64,000 bases of DNA, taken from contig BROE01000019.1 of assembly GCA_036571765.1 (NCBI GenBank), forward strand, positions 10,220,374-10,284,373, read 5' to 3'. The DNA comes from Plecoglossus altivelis (taxonomy: Eukaryota; Chordata; Actinopteri; Osmeriformes; Plecoglossidae). Positions 46,638 to 57,000 of the stretch are shown here, piece after piece (the first letter of the stretch is position 1; each line of letters opens with the position of its first letter). The position numbers and the translations under genes are program-made. The notes under the pieces are model-generated. The model saw nothing but the letters and a program-made list of their open reading frames with translations. It did not search any database and was not told where the DNA came from.

Positions 46638-49558
46638 CTGCAGGCGCACACGCACACACACACACACACACACACAGACAGGAAGAGGAGAGAGGGGATG
46701 AGTGTAAGTAAGGGGTGATGTGTGAGCAGAGCCCTCTGACGAGCACAGTCTCGCTCATGAGCAGTAAGAATGGGAGCATTCAGGAGTCCCAGGGCAGCTT
46801 CATTCAACACAGCCTCTGTGCTGCCTGCCTGCCTGCCTGCCTGCCTGCCTATCTGTCTCTCTGTCTGTCTGCCTGCCTGCCCGCCCGTCTGCCTGTCTAT
46901 CTGTCTCTCTGCCTGCCTGCCTCCCTGTATGTCTGCCTGCCTGTCTGTCTGCCTCTATGTCTGCTTGTGTGGCCTCCACTGTTTCTGTCTGAACGTGCTT
47001 TGAATGGCTTTGTACAGTTTGTATGTGTGTGTGTTTCTGTGAATGGGTGTGTTTGTATGCATGTGTTTGCATGCGTGTCTGTTCTGTGGTTTACAGAATA
47101 GGTTAGCAAACAGGCCTATCTGCTAACTGTGTGCACGGATGCATTCCTGGCTGTGCTCACATGCATGAGTAAGCGATTCAGAAGCCCTGTCCTCTCCGGG
47201 GATGGACGCTGTATGTAGGCCACAACACTGAACACTACACAATACAAAACGATAGAGACCAGCACAAAGACAAACACTGGGAAGAATGAGAGTGTATGAA
47301 AAGAGGGAGAGTTAGACAGAGAGAGGGAGAGAGAGAGAGATGGAGGGTAAGAGAGTGAGATGGAGAGTGAAAAAGACTGAGAGAGTAACAAAGAGAGAAG
47401 GAAAGAGAGGATGGGAGAGATGGAGAGGGGCAGAGAGATGGAGAGAGAGGGTGAGAGAGATGAAGAGAGAGATGGAGAGTGGGAGAGAGATGGAGAGTGG
47501 GAGAGAGATGGAGAGAGGGAAAATGAGAGCCTGAGAGAGACACTGCATACCTCCAGAGCGAGGGCCGTCTTGTCGTAAGCGTTCGGCACCCTCTTCTGAA
47601 TGGCGCGAGCGTAGACTGGACCGTTCTGGAGGTTGGGGAGTGGCGTGTTGACCACAGGCTGTGCATACTGCCCAGGGTCTCCTATGGGTGTCTGGGGCCC
47701 CGTCCCATCTGTCACAGCCCCCACGGGGCCCCCTGCTCCCCCTACAGGGCCCCCTGGCCCCCCCGCGGGGGCCCCCGAGGCCGAGGAGGGAGAGGAAGGC
47801 CGGTACCTCTCCACATACGGGACGGGGATCATCCCAGCTCGGCCTTCCTGATTGGCCGCGTTCCACCACTGTTCCTCCGGCTTCTCCAGCACGCGCAACA
47901 CGTCTCCCTTGCGGAACGGAAGGTCCTCGTCGTCGTTGCCGGGGAAGTCGAAGAGGGCGCGCACAAACTCCGCATCCTCGGGACGCTGGGACGCTCCGGG
48001 GACCGGCGCGGGGGAGGAGCTTACGAAGCCGCTGTGCTTGGCCTTGCTGATTGGCTCAATCAGCGTGGTGGTGTCCAGGTAGTGGATCTTGTAGAACTCT
48101 AGCAGAACGGGAAGGGCTTCAAACTCCTGGTCGCCAATGCGGAAACGGGGCGGGGCCAGACCTGGAGGAGAGGGGCGGGGTTTGGATTATTTATCGGATG
48201 ACTATTTAAATATCTGTGATCAGCACAAAAGATCCAAGTCTGGACTTGTAGACTTGAGTTTTGTTTAATTTGTGCCTGACTGACTCAATCAGGTGACTAC
48301 GTGGGGTGCCTTGCCATTGGTGGAGAGTCTGACTGCATATCAGAAGGGCTGTATAGCCTTGGATAGACAGGGCAGCTAAAAGAACACACTCAATAACGGC
48401 TTTCGTGTGTCCTTGCCAGAGAGGGACAGTCACTGTCCACAACAAAACACAACTGACAGTCCTGGATCACTGATCGACTTGTCTCAGATTCATCACACTC
48501 ACACTGAGCACCAAACTAGCGGTTGAGGAATACCTCAGCTGTATTCAGCAGAAGAATGACTCCAGGAAGTCATACAAAAACATATATCAAGAGATCTTCC
48601 TGGCAAACATAATGACTGAGAAAAATACCTGCAGGCAGGGTCACCATGGTAACTATAGTAGTCAGCGCGTGAAATTCCCAAGAGGAAGTTCAAATAGCGT
48701 GTAGTGTGTGCGTGTGGCGGTGTGTGTAGCCGGTGTGTGTGGCAGAAGCACAGAGGAACATTCCACACACACCATTCCCAACAGTCATCCTCCAATTGTG
48801 ACAGCTGGGCCATTCATTCACACAGCACCCCAGCCCAGCCCAACACACCCTCTCTCCCCCCTCCCTCTCTGCCCTCTACCGAGCTCTGGATTCTCGATTC
48901 AGTTTACTTTACGAGTTCAAATGCCACAAGCTACATATTTGCTACAAGACGTATTAACAAACGACAAAATCATGACGAAACTGACCGTCCGAGTACATAC
49001 ATCGTATATATCGTGTCACCTCGTCTGTTTGCAACTGACTGACCAGCAGCTAGCTAGCTTCCTCCTAAAAGGTAGCTAATAGTTGTCTAACCCCGCCAGT
49101 GGCCAGATGGGTATGATGGCACCGTAAACTCGAGCTACCGACCTCTGAATCATAGCGCTTAGCTGTGTTGATACATGCAGACTGCGTACATATTAAGAAA
49201 GTAGACCTTGCATTGGGTGCCCCAGGAACAATCGTGTTTGCTAGCTTGATAATTATTTACACTGGGTGGGTAGTTCGACCTGGTAGTTAGGTGGGTACGT
49301 ACCGTAGCTAACTTCACTTTGGACATATATAAACTCACCTGATCCCGACTGCCGGTTGTTGCTGATGCTGTTGATTATGTAATGAGAGACTTTAGAGTTC
49401 TCAGACACCGATAGCACGTAGTCACCGGGGCTTGTGATCGAGTCCCGAACCAAGAACACACCGTGTCTCTGACCCTGCAAGAGAGAAACCGCTTCCTGGC
49501 GGCTTAGCCTTCCCCAATACCAGCTAGCACGGTCCTCTGCGTCAAAGTTACCAGCCAT
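46503..49558 (-). CDS. crk: CRK adaptor protein (SH2-SH3-SH3), three exons, complete
   Basis: Cytosolic adaptor that links tyrosine-phosphorylated paxillin/Cas-type scaffolds to C3G, DOCK and Abl. Exons in transcript order: 49558-49339, 48161-47551, 46637-46503, with GT/AG borders and matching phases, giving 321 residues (human CRK-II is 304). The SH2 domain (about residues 10-110) has the phosphotyrosine-binding FLVRDS motif and SHYIINS. The N-terminal SH3 begins ALFDFPGNDDEDLPFRKGD, with EEQWWNA and PVPYVERY. A Gly/Pro-rich linker with DPGQYAQP keeps the regulatory Abl-type Tyr. The C-terminal SH3 spans the exon 2/3 border, YDKTALALEVGDMVKVTK. The end HVRLLDHQHPEEES resembles CRK more than CRKL. 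The proline-rich insert of the mammalian SH2 DE loop is absent (RQSGSGLAPPRFRIGDQEF). Confidence 0.96.
46638..47550. repeat. crk intron 2: tetranucleotide and GA tracts
   Basis: The intron holds a CTGC/CTGT tetranucleotide tract at 46820-46970, CA at 46650-46680 and TG at 47025-47080. A GA-rich tract at 47290-47540 lies next to the exon 2 donor, so the transcript is CU-rich there. Confidence 0.8.
47551..48161 (-). CDS. crk: crk exon 2 (end of SH2, first SH3, linker)
   Basis: Acceptor CTCCAG, then LAPPRFRIGDQEFEALPVLL, FYKIHYLDTTTLIEPIS, the first SH3, the linker, and QKRVPNAYDKTALALE before donor GTATGC. The linker has an unusual run of Gly/Pro/Ala residues (ASGAPAGGPGGPVGG) encoded by GC-rich sequence at 47690-47800. 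Confidence 0.96.
48162..49338 (-). other. crk intron 1
   Basis: Unique sequence with no gene-like exon on either strand. Only short low-complexity patches (CT-rich at 48850-48880). Confidence 0.7.
49339..49558 (-). CDS. crk: crk exon 1 (start and most of SH2)
   Basis: MAGNFDAEDRASWYWGRLSR and on to NNRQSGS, 73 codons plus one base. The donor is GTGAGT. The ATG has G at -3 and G at +4. No other in-frame ATG lies upstream before a stop. Confidence 0.96.
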
Positions 49559-49870
49559 GACTGCAAATCCACTCCGAGGCTTCAAGGCCTTTCCCTTCGC
49601 CTCTCCCTATCCGCAACTCATACAAAAACTTTGGCTCACTGAGGAACACGCTCGGGGAAAAGCCACGGCATCGGTAACGTTCGAAAACGTCGGAATTGTA
49701 CAACTTTTCTCTATTTCCACTAAACTGAAACGTGTATCCCCTGGTAAATAATTAAATTTTACTCGCAAAACTACAATGTTTATTTGTCATAGCGGTTATA
49801 ATAAACACAATTCCTAAAGTCATCAGCAACATGAAACTCAAGGGCTGAAATGGCGGATCTTGGGGAAAAA
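49559..49870 (-). promoter_or_regulatory. crk 5'UTR and promoter region
   Basis: Sequence directly upstream of the crk ATG, with scattered CpG and an AAATGGCGGA YY1-like element at 49848-49857. Inferred from position. Confidence 0.4.
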
Positions 49871-50577
49871 AGTTGACCTCATCCACCGGATATGATGATT
49901 ATAGTTTGAATGATGGACACAGGCCGATCATGCTGCCATTTTGATAAGGTCATTTTAGCATGTCTGTGCCAAAGTAAACAAACCAATTGTTGGATGTGAA
50001 TAAAGGTTTTACAGTTTTGTATTAATTGTTTAAGGCTCAATATTGTATTATAATAGTTATGATTTTTTTTTACAAGTTAATATAATCACGTTATATTATT
50101 GTTTAGCTAAAGTTGTAGTTTAAACAAATTACAGTAGATGTCAGTCAAATACTCTCTTCAGTATTCGTAATTTTTTCTGATAACTAAAATACTAGTATTT
50201 GATGGATAATAGATTCTAACAGTCCGGAAGCGCTTGGAGAGAAACTGACGATGCAACTATATATAGAAAAGATGTGCTGTTTATTTATTAATTTGTTAGC
50301 AACACATTCGAAACCCACAACTGTCTGCATGTGGCGGATGTGATGTGTTTTGAAACTGTAATCACAAAGACAGCATAAATGAATAAGTAATGCCCGGATC
50401 ACACATCAGTTAGACAATTTAATTTAAATGAACGTGTATCCCTGAAAACTGAAATGCAGTTCGTAGGTATCTTATCGTAAGTGATCAAGACGGCCAAATC
50501 GTCCAAGCCGTAAACGTCATAGTGGATCTTTCTAATTATCTGTCTCATCAATCCCGTGAGAGAAAATAGAGGACAGG
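49871..50577. other. between crk and lrrc75a
   Basis: AT-rich unique DNA, no exon seen. Confidence 0.5.
50280..50285 (-). promoter_or_regulatory. possible lrrc75a polyadenylation signal (AATAAA)
   Basis: Minus-strand AATAAA lying between the lrrc75a stop and the crk promoter. The implied 3'UTR of about 1.5 kb would contain the transposon at 50712-51459. Low certainty. Confidence 0.25.
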
Positions 50578-50632
50578 TGTGAATACAGGTGTGAATACAG
50601 GTGTGAATACAGGTGTGAATACAGGTGTGAAG
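50578..50632. repeat. 12-bp tandem repeat
   Basis: About five near-perfect copies of AGGTGTGAATAC. Confidence 0.85.
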
Positions 50633-50711
50633 GAGAAAAATCATAACCACGTAGCTTCATATACACTTCATGGTCATCGTCATGGTTACTCTTACCTGGT
50701 AATAAGACATA

Positions 50712-51459
50712 TGCTGCGTCCCAATTCGCATACTTATACGCATACTATATACTAAAAGTATGTACTTTTTTGTAATGGAAAAGTACATACTTTTGAGTTT
50801 GTAGCAAAAGAGTATGCACGCTCTGAGACATACTACGTAGACGTCATATAACGGAAGAGAACGTTGTTGCCTAGTTACGCACGGTCACGGTCAACAAAGC
50901 ATTTGACATTTCATTAATTCTTGTAAATCAATATGACATTATTTACCATTCCCATTTAAAAAAAATATATATATATCACCCACATTTAATTTACACCATA
51001 GTCAAATGCATCCTACCAACTTGGAGAGGGACGCAACACGTCGTCTTAGTCGATCTAGCAGACGCAGGTCTTTCGTGACGTTCACGTTCAACACTAATGT
51101 GTATAACAATAAAAAGCTAAACTAAAGATAAAACGAGTGAAAATACGTTCAGTAAAAAGAAAGGACTAAACAGAAACATATTAAGTAACTTTTACATATA
51201 CATTATATATGTATATAAATATATAATACATGCACATACACATATGTATTATTTGATTGGTTTCTGTTTAGATGTTTATATGTATATCCCGCGCGAAATT
51301 AGTTGTGGGCAATCCAAGCCGTTAGAGTATGCATCGATCTGCACTTCTAATTCTGGCCGGAAATCCGGTATCTTTGGAATACTCCATTCAACATACTACT
51401 ATTTGGGACATACTACATTTTTTTTCGAATACTGGTAGTATACAAAATGGGACGCAGCA
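50712..51459. mobile_element. non-autonomous DNA transposon (MITE-like), about 748 bp
   Basis: The ends are inverted repeats: TGCTGCGTCCCA on the left and TGGGACGCAGCA on the right, with extended weaker pairing (GCATACT / AGTATAC). The inside is AT-rich and has no transposase. A target-site duplication is not obvious. The superfamily cannot be fixed from this alone. Confidence 0.75.
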
Positions 51460-51765
51460 ACACTCCTAATTGGAGGAGTTCAATGAAGAACCAACACTTC
51501 CTGTGTTGTTCACCTCTTCTCCAATCAGCACATCCACCAACCAGTCTACCTGTTACTTATCCGGTCATGTGGGTGGTGTGGACCAAATGGACGATTCGCC
51601 AAGTTCACGATGTGCAACAGTTGTGTTATATTCCAAGGTTATATTTCCATGTTCTTTAACTTGCATCTCTGTGTTTCTGTCTGCTGCAGCATCTGTAATA
51701 CCTTTATCCTCGTCCTTCAGCTCCTCCTGCTCCTCATCCTCTCCCCTCTCTCCCTCATTCTCCCT

Positions 51766-51950
51766 CATTCTCCTCTCCCCCGTCCTATCCCTCCTCCCTC
51801 TTTTCTCCCTCCTTTCCCCTCTCTCCCTCATTCTCCTTTCCCCCTTCCTCTCCCTCCTCCCTCTTTTCTCCCTCCTCTCCCCTCTCTCCCTCATTCTCCT
51901 CTCCCCCTTCCTCTCCCTCCTGCCTCTTTTCTCCCTCCTCTCCCCTCTCC
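51766..51950. repeat. 63-bp minisatellite coding for the lrrc75a tail
   Basis: Two full units and most of a third, starting at 51766, 51829 and 51892. The unit is 63 bp (21 codons), so copy-number change keeps the reading frame. The copy farthest from the LRRs differs by a base that creates the TAG stop. Confidence 0.88.
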
Positions 51951-52490
51951 TCTCCCTCCCCCCCATTATCTCCCTCTTCTCTCCCTTCCTCTCCCTCCAC
52001 AGCATGGCAGCCACATCTCATTTCAGCCCCCCCTGTCTCCCCCGCTCCTCCTCCATCCCCGCCCCCCTGGTCCTCCCCCTGCTCCTGGATGGTGGGCAGG
52101 TGCCCCTGCGGGGGGCAGCGTCTCCTCAGGCCCTTGAGGAAGGCCTGTGGCAGGGAGAAGATGTCCTCGTTGTTGCCCAGGTCCATCCAGGTGAGGGCGG
52201 GGAAGCTGTCTGGGTCGGCCAGGAGGTCTGTGAGGGGCCTCAGTATAGCCCGGGTCAGACAGTTGCCGTTCAGCATCAGGGTCTCCAGCGCTGGCAGCTT
52301 GGCCAGCGAGGGCACCAGCAGCAACAGGGCCCGGTCGGTCAGTCCAGTGAAGCCCAGCTCCAGGCTGCATACCCGGTGAGAGTGGAGCCTGAGGTGGGCG
52401 GTGAGGAGCTCCATGTCTTGCAGGCTCAAGGGGATGCCCGAGAGCTCGACTGCTCCACCTACTGGAGGCCCAGACAGGCTGGACTTTAAG
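51785..52490 (-). CDS. lrrc75a: lrrc75a exon 4 (LRR region and acidic tail)
   Basis: Acceptor CCCCAG, then LKSSLSGPPVGGAVELSGIP and the LRR segment. The tail is a Gly/Glu-rich run of about 100 residues with repeating EEGEKREEGEEGG-type units. TAG at 51785-51787 ends it. Whether the whole tail is translated or an earlier end is used depends on this stretch being error-free. Confidence 0.9.
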
Positions 52491-53977
52491 CTGGGGATGA
52501 AGAGCAGAGGTTCAGATGCACCAGGATGCAGTGTGTACCAGTAAACACAGTGGAGGAAAATAAAGGTGTCTGTCACAGTAGACCTGGTCTGAAAAGGTAA
52601 CAAAATTCTAATTGAACTAACTAACAAACTAACTCAACCCCCTCCACCCCACACACGCACCTGACTCATCGCTCATTCCATCTCTCTCGCTTTACCTATC
52701 TCCCTTTCTCTTACACCCACACTCACACAACCCTGAGTGTCTCATTAGTCTGCTTGTGAGCTGCACAGCTCATCTCTCCCAGAGGAGAAACACATGTCCA
52801 GTAGAGACTGGGACTCCGTGTTCTCTCTCTCTCTCTGGTTTCAGAAGAGGGAGGCTGAACGCTTACGACAAGACAGCCGTCACTGTACACAGGGTCTCTC
52901 TCTCTCCCCCTTTCTCTTCCCCCTCCTTCTCGCTATTGCTCTTTCACTCTCCCCCTTTCGCTCCCTCCCTGTCCCTCTCTCCCAGTGTTTAGTCTCTCTG
53001 TCTCTCTGGTATCTCCACCATGATGCTGCTAACACTGAGCTGCATCAGGAGGACAGGCTGAGGCCCTGACAGCGGAGGCTTTTATAAACAAACTGTCCAT
53101 GAAACCTCTTCAATCCCAACATAAACACAAACGGTGACCCACATGTTTACATTCGTCAACGAAAAGGATTTCAAATGACCGGAGACCTATTAGGGACCAC
53201 TCCCTCATCTCGTGGTCTAAGCCCTTAATTGCTCCTTAACGAGGTCAGGCAATCTGTTTAACGATTCTGTCCTGGAAATGGACACCATCCTCCATTAGCG
53301 CTGACTGTGCTATTAGCACTGACTGTGCTATTAGTGCTAACTGCGTTAATGCTTCAGCAATGATCAGTATGTATATTTCCTCTACGTCCTTACAGGCTGT
53401 ATACGAGAGCTTAACCAATCAGCAACCAACTATTTACATACTGTAGTCTTCTCCTTATGCAGCTGTTGCGTATTGATTGAATGGATGCTGACTGTGTTTA
53501 TGGATCAAACTGCATAATTAACAGGAGCAGTTACAGTACACAAGCTTATGATAGTGGATTCAACGCTAGTATTGATTCAGAAGAGCTCCATTCATTTAGA
53601 ATTGCTCTATTCCTCCTACATGAGAACTAAGCAGCTGGGATCCATTTGAAGAGACATGATTGTCTTCCTGCCAACCTCAGGGGAGTGTCTCGCCTAACAG
53701 CAGCATGTGGGCTGGTTTCGTGTGACGATGCGGTCTTATAGTAGCTTAAGGCTGACTACACCAGCCCTCATGTTAGCTAGAGCAGCCCCCATCCTAGCTA
53801 GAGCAGCCCCCACCTAGCTAGAGCAGCCCCCATCCTAGCTAGAGCAGCCCCCATCCTAGCTAGAGCAGCCTGATCACACCAGGACAGAACAAGACCCCTG
53901 TCACATTCCTGCCTGCTTATCCCCTGGTAACAATAGTACAGCATGGAAGGAATGTGATGCAGGGAGGGAGGGAGGGA

Positions 53978-54013
<36 letters not shown>

Positions 54014-57000
54014 CTCTCTCGTCCCTCGCTCCCCATCTCCCTCTCTTTCTTCCTCTGTCTCTACTGATGACGGTTTTTAAAAATGTTTTCAAACAACAGC
54101 CTTCTACTGGTAGTCCTAAATGCATGCCTCCATTATACTCACCTAGGCTGGGGTTTGTTCCCGAAGAGGCCTTGCCGTCGCCACTGGGAGTGGGGGCTGA
54201 GGTGGTATATCAGCTGCCGACACACCTTCTCCACCGCACTCAGGGAGGCTCCTTCCTAAGGGGAACAGGAGAGGATGGAGAGAAGAAGAGGAGGGCAGGG
54301 GAGGGGAGAAGAGGAGAGGATGGAGAGGTGAGGGGAGAGGAGGAGGAGAAGATGGAGAGAAGAAGAGGAGAGGAGAAGGGAGGGGAGGATGGAGAGGGGA
54401 GGAGAAGATGGAGAGAAGAAGATAGAGGAGAGGAGAGGAGAGGGGAGGGGACAAGATGGAGAAAAGAAGAGAGAAGAGGAGAGGATAGAGGAGGAGAGAA
54501 GAAGTGGATGACAGTAGACACTAGTGAAAGGATAAAGTCAAGAGGCAGAGAGTGACAATAAGAGATAGTTTCAGCGAAAAGGGGGGGTGGACAGACATCA
54601 TTGAAAAGACAGATAAGAAACCTTTCTTTCAGAGCAGAAGTATTGAAACACAGCATGAGCCCTTCTTTATCGATCCAGTGTGTAACCCCCTCCGAGTTTC
54701 CAGCCTGTCTAGAGAGCCCACACATTAGGCAGTGCTGTGGGCTTAGGGAAGACCAACTTCAATTCATCAATAAGACGTATTAAAAGGGAAAACAATATGT
54801 ATAACTGGTTGTGGTTGTGTAGGAATAGACAAGCCACTGTCCCATGTCCTCCAACAGACTCCAGCTGCAAGGTCATGCTGGCTTCTCAAGAGGTATTTTC
54901 CCATCAGCTCTTTGTCGTAGATAACAACTATCTGAGGATCTTGTCAGTTTGTGAGCGTGGGCTTGTTTTAGAGGACTTTCTTTTATTTAGCCTCCATCTT
55001 TCTCCCTCTCTCTGTTATTACACAACCTCTCTCTCTCTCTCTCTCTGTCCTCTCTCTGTTATTACACAACCTCTCTCTCTCTCTCTCTCTCTGTTATTAC
55101 ACAACCTCTCTCTCTCTGTCTGTCTTTCTGTCTGTCTCAGCTATTCCAAGAACTGACCTTTCCAGAAGAGGAAGCTCATGAATTGATATCTCTATTTACC
55201 TAAGCTCCTATCGGGTAAACACAACCACTGCATCGGAATAGTGTGTGTATGAGAAAGAGAGCGAGAGCGTGGAGGAGAGAGATGCAAGATGAATGGCAAT
55301 GTGTGTGTGTGTGAGCAAGTGTGTGTGTGAATGGTTCGTTAACTCCAGCATCAACAACCAGCTTGTAAGTCCAGAAAAGAGGCTGAATGAGTCATCTGGC
55401 TGGTAGGGGTGAGCATGTGTGACAAGGAGAGAGAGGGAGAGGAAGAAGAGGAAGAAGAGGAAGGGGGACAGACTAATGAGTGAGGAGGTTGTCTTTATTT
55501 ATGAGTCTGCATGCATGTATGTGCTTAGTTGGGGTGCGGGGGTGGGGGTGGGGGGTGTAGTCCAAGCAGGTCTTGAGAGATGTGTCGAAGATTTCTGAAC
55601 CCCAACCCTATTTGTGCATGAAGCCACTTACCGCACCCCCGCCAAGAGCAGAGAGAAGAGAGAGACAGATAGAAGGAGAGAGAGGGAGAGAGAGGGAGGA
55701 GAGACGAGAGAGAGGACAGATTAGAAGGAGAGAAGGGAGAGAGGAGAGAGCTGGACCACAGAAGAGGGGTGTGAAGAGTAGGAGAAGCAGAGAGAGAGAA
55801 ATGGGAGGAGAAAGGAAGAAAGAGAGAAAAGAGAGAGACAGAGACAGACAGAGAAAGAGGGGAAGAGAGAGAGGGAGAGAAGGGGGACGAGCGTTGAGAT
55901 AGAGCATGAGACAGAGAGAGAAGGGAGAGAAAAGAAGAGGCAGAGAGAGAGAGAGAGACCAGGAGGACTTCTGAGGCCTGGTCTCTAAATAGTTGAGTGG
56001 GTGAGATTTGTGTTTCTGACCCTCTGAGATGAGGAGATATGTTGAAGGACACATCTGCTTGAGTGGAACTCACTCATCATCAAGAAGACATATCTGGATT
56101 CATTTAATGCAAAATGTCATTGCAATTTTGGAGGGGTTTGGGGGGGTGTAGGTTGAGTTGTGCATGAGTGTGTGGGAGAGAGAAAGACAGGGAGGGAGAT
56201 AGAAAGAGGCAGAGGAAAGAGAGAAAGACAGGGAGGAGAGAAGAGCAGAGAGAGAGACCCTCCAGCGTTGTGGTGAGCAAAAGGAAATCTGTGTCCATGC
56301 CTTGTTTCCATTATGATCAGAAACATGAGAAAGGCTGTAGCCACCAAGCCCTTCATGCTGAGAAAATACACACAGGAAGGACGAGAGAAGAAAGACAGTG
56401 CAGGAGAGGGAGATGAGAGAGCTACATCAGGATTAAAGGGAGACAGGAGACAGCACTACCACAGAGAGAGAGGGAAAAGGAAGGGGGAGAGAGACAACAC
56501 GAAGTTAGGGAGGGAGAACAGGAAAATAAGTAGACAGGCAGGCAGGCAGGCAGCAGGCAGGCAGACAGACAGACAGACAAACAGAACAGACAGGCAGGCA
56601 GGACAGGCAGGCAGGCAGGCAAGCAAGCAGGCAGACAGGCAGGCAGACAGGCCAGGTAGACATACAGGCAGGCAGGACAGGCAGGCAGACAGGCAGGGCA
56701 GGCAGGCAGACAGACAGCAGGCAGACAGACAGGACAGGGCAGACAGACAGACAGACAAGAAGGCAGGCAGACAGGAACAGACAGACAGACAGGGCAGACA
56801 GACAGACAGACAGAGAGACAGACAGCGACAGACAGGCAGGCAGGCAGCAGACAGACAGACAGGCAGGCAGCATGGAAGCACCGCAGGCAGACAGGCAAGA
56901 CAGGAGGTAGACGACAGGAAACAGGCAGACAGGCAGCAGGGACAGGCCAGTCAGACAGCAGACAGACAGCAGACAGACAGACGCAGACAGGCAGGCAGGC

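Larger units (their letters stand above)
52491..54142 (-). other. lrrc75a intron 3
   Basis: Apart from the crk fragment, it holds CT-rich stretches at 52880-53010, unique sequence at 53030-53750, a 21-bp repeat at 53760-53872, and a GA tract then CT tract at 53966-54062. Confidence 0.75.
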
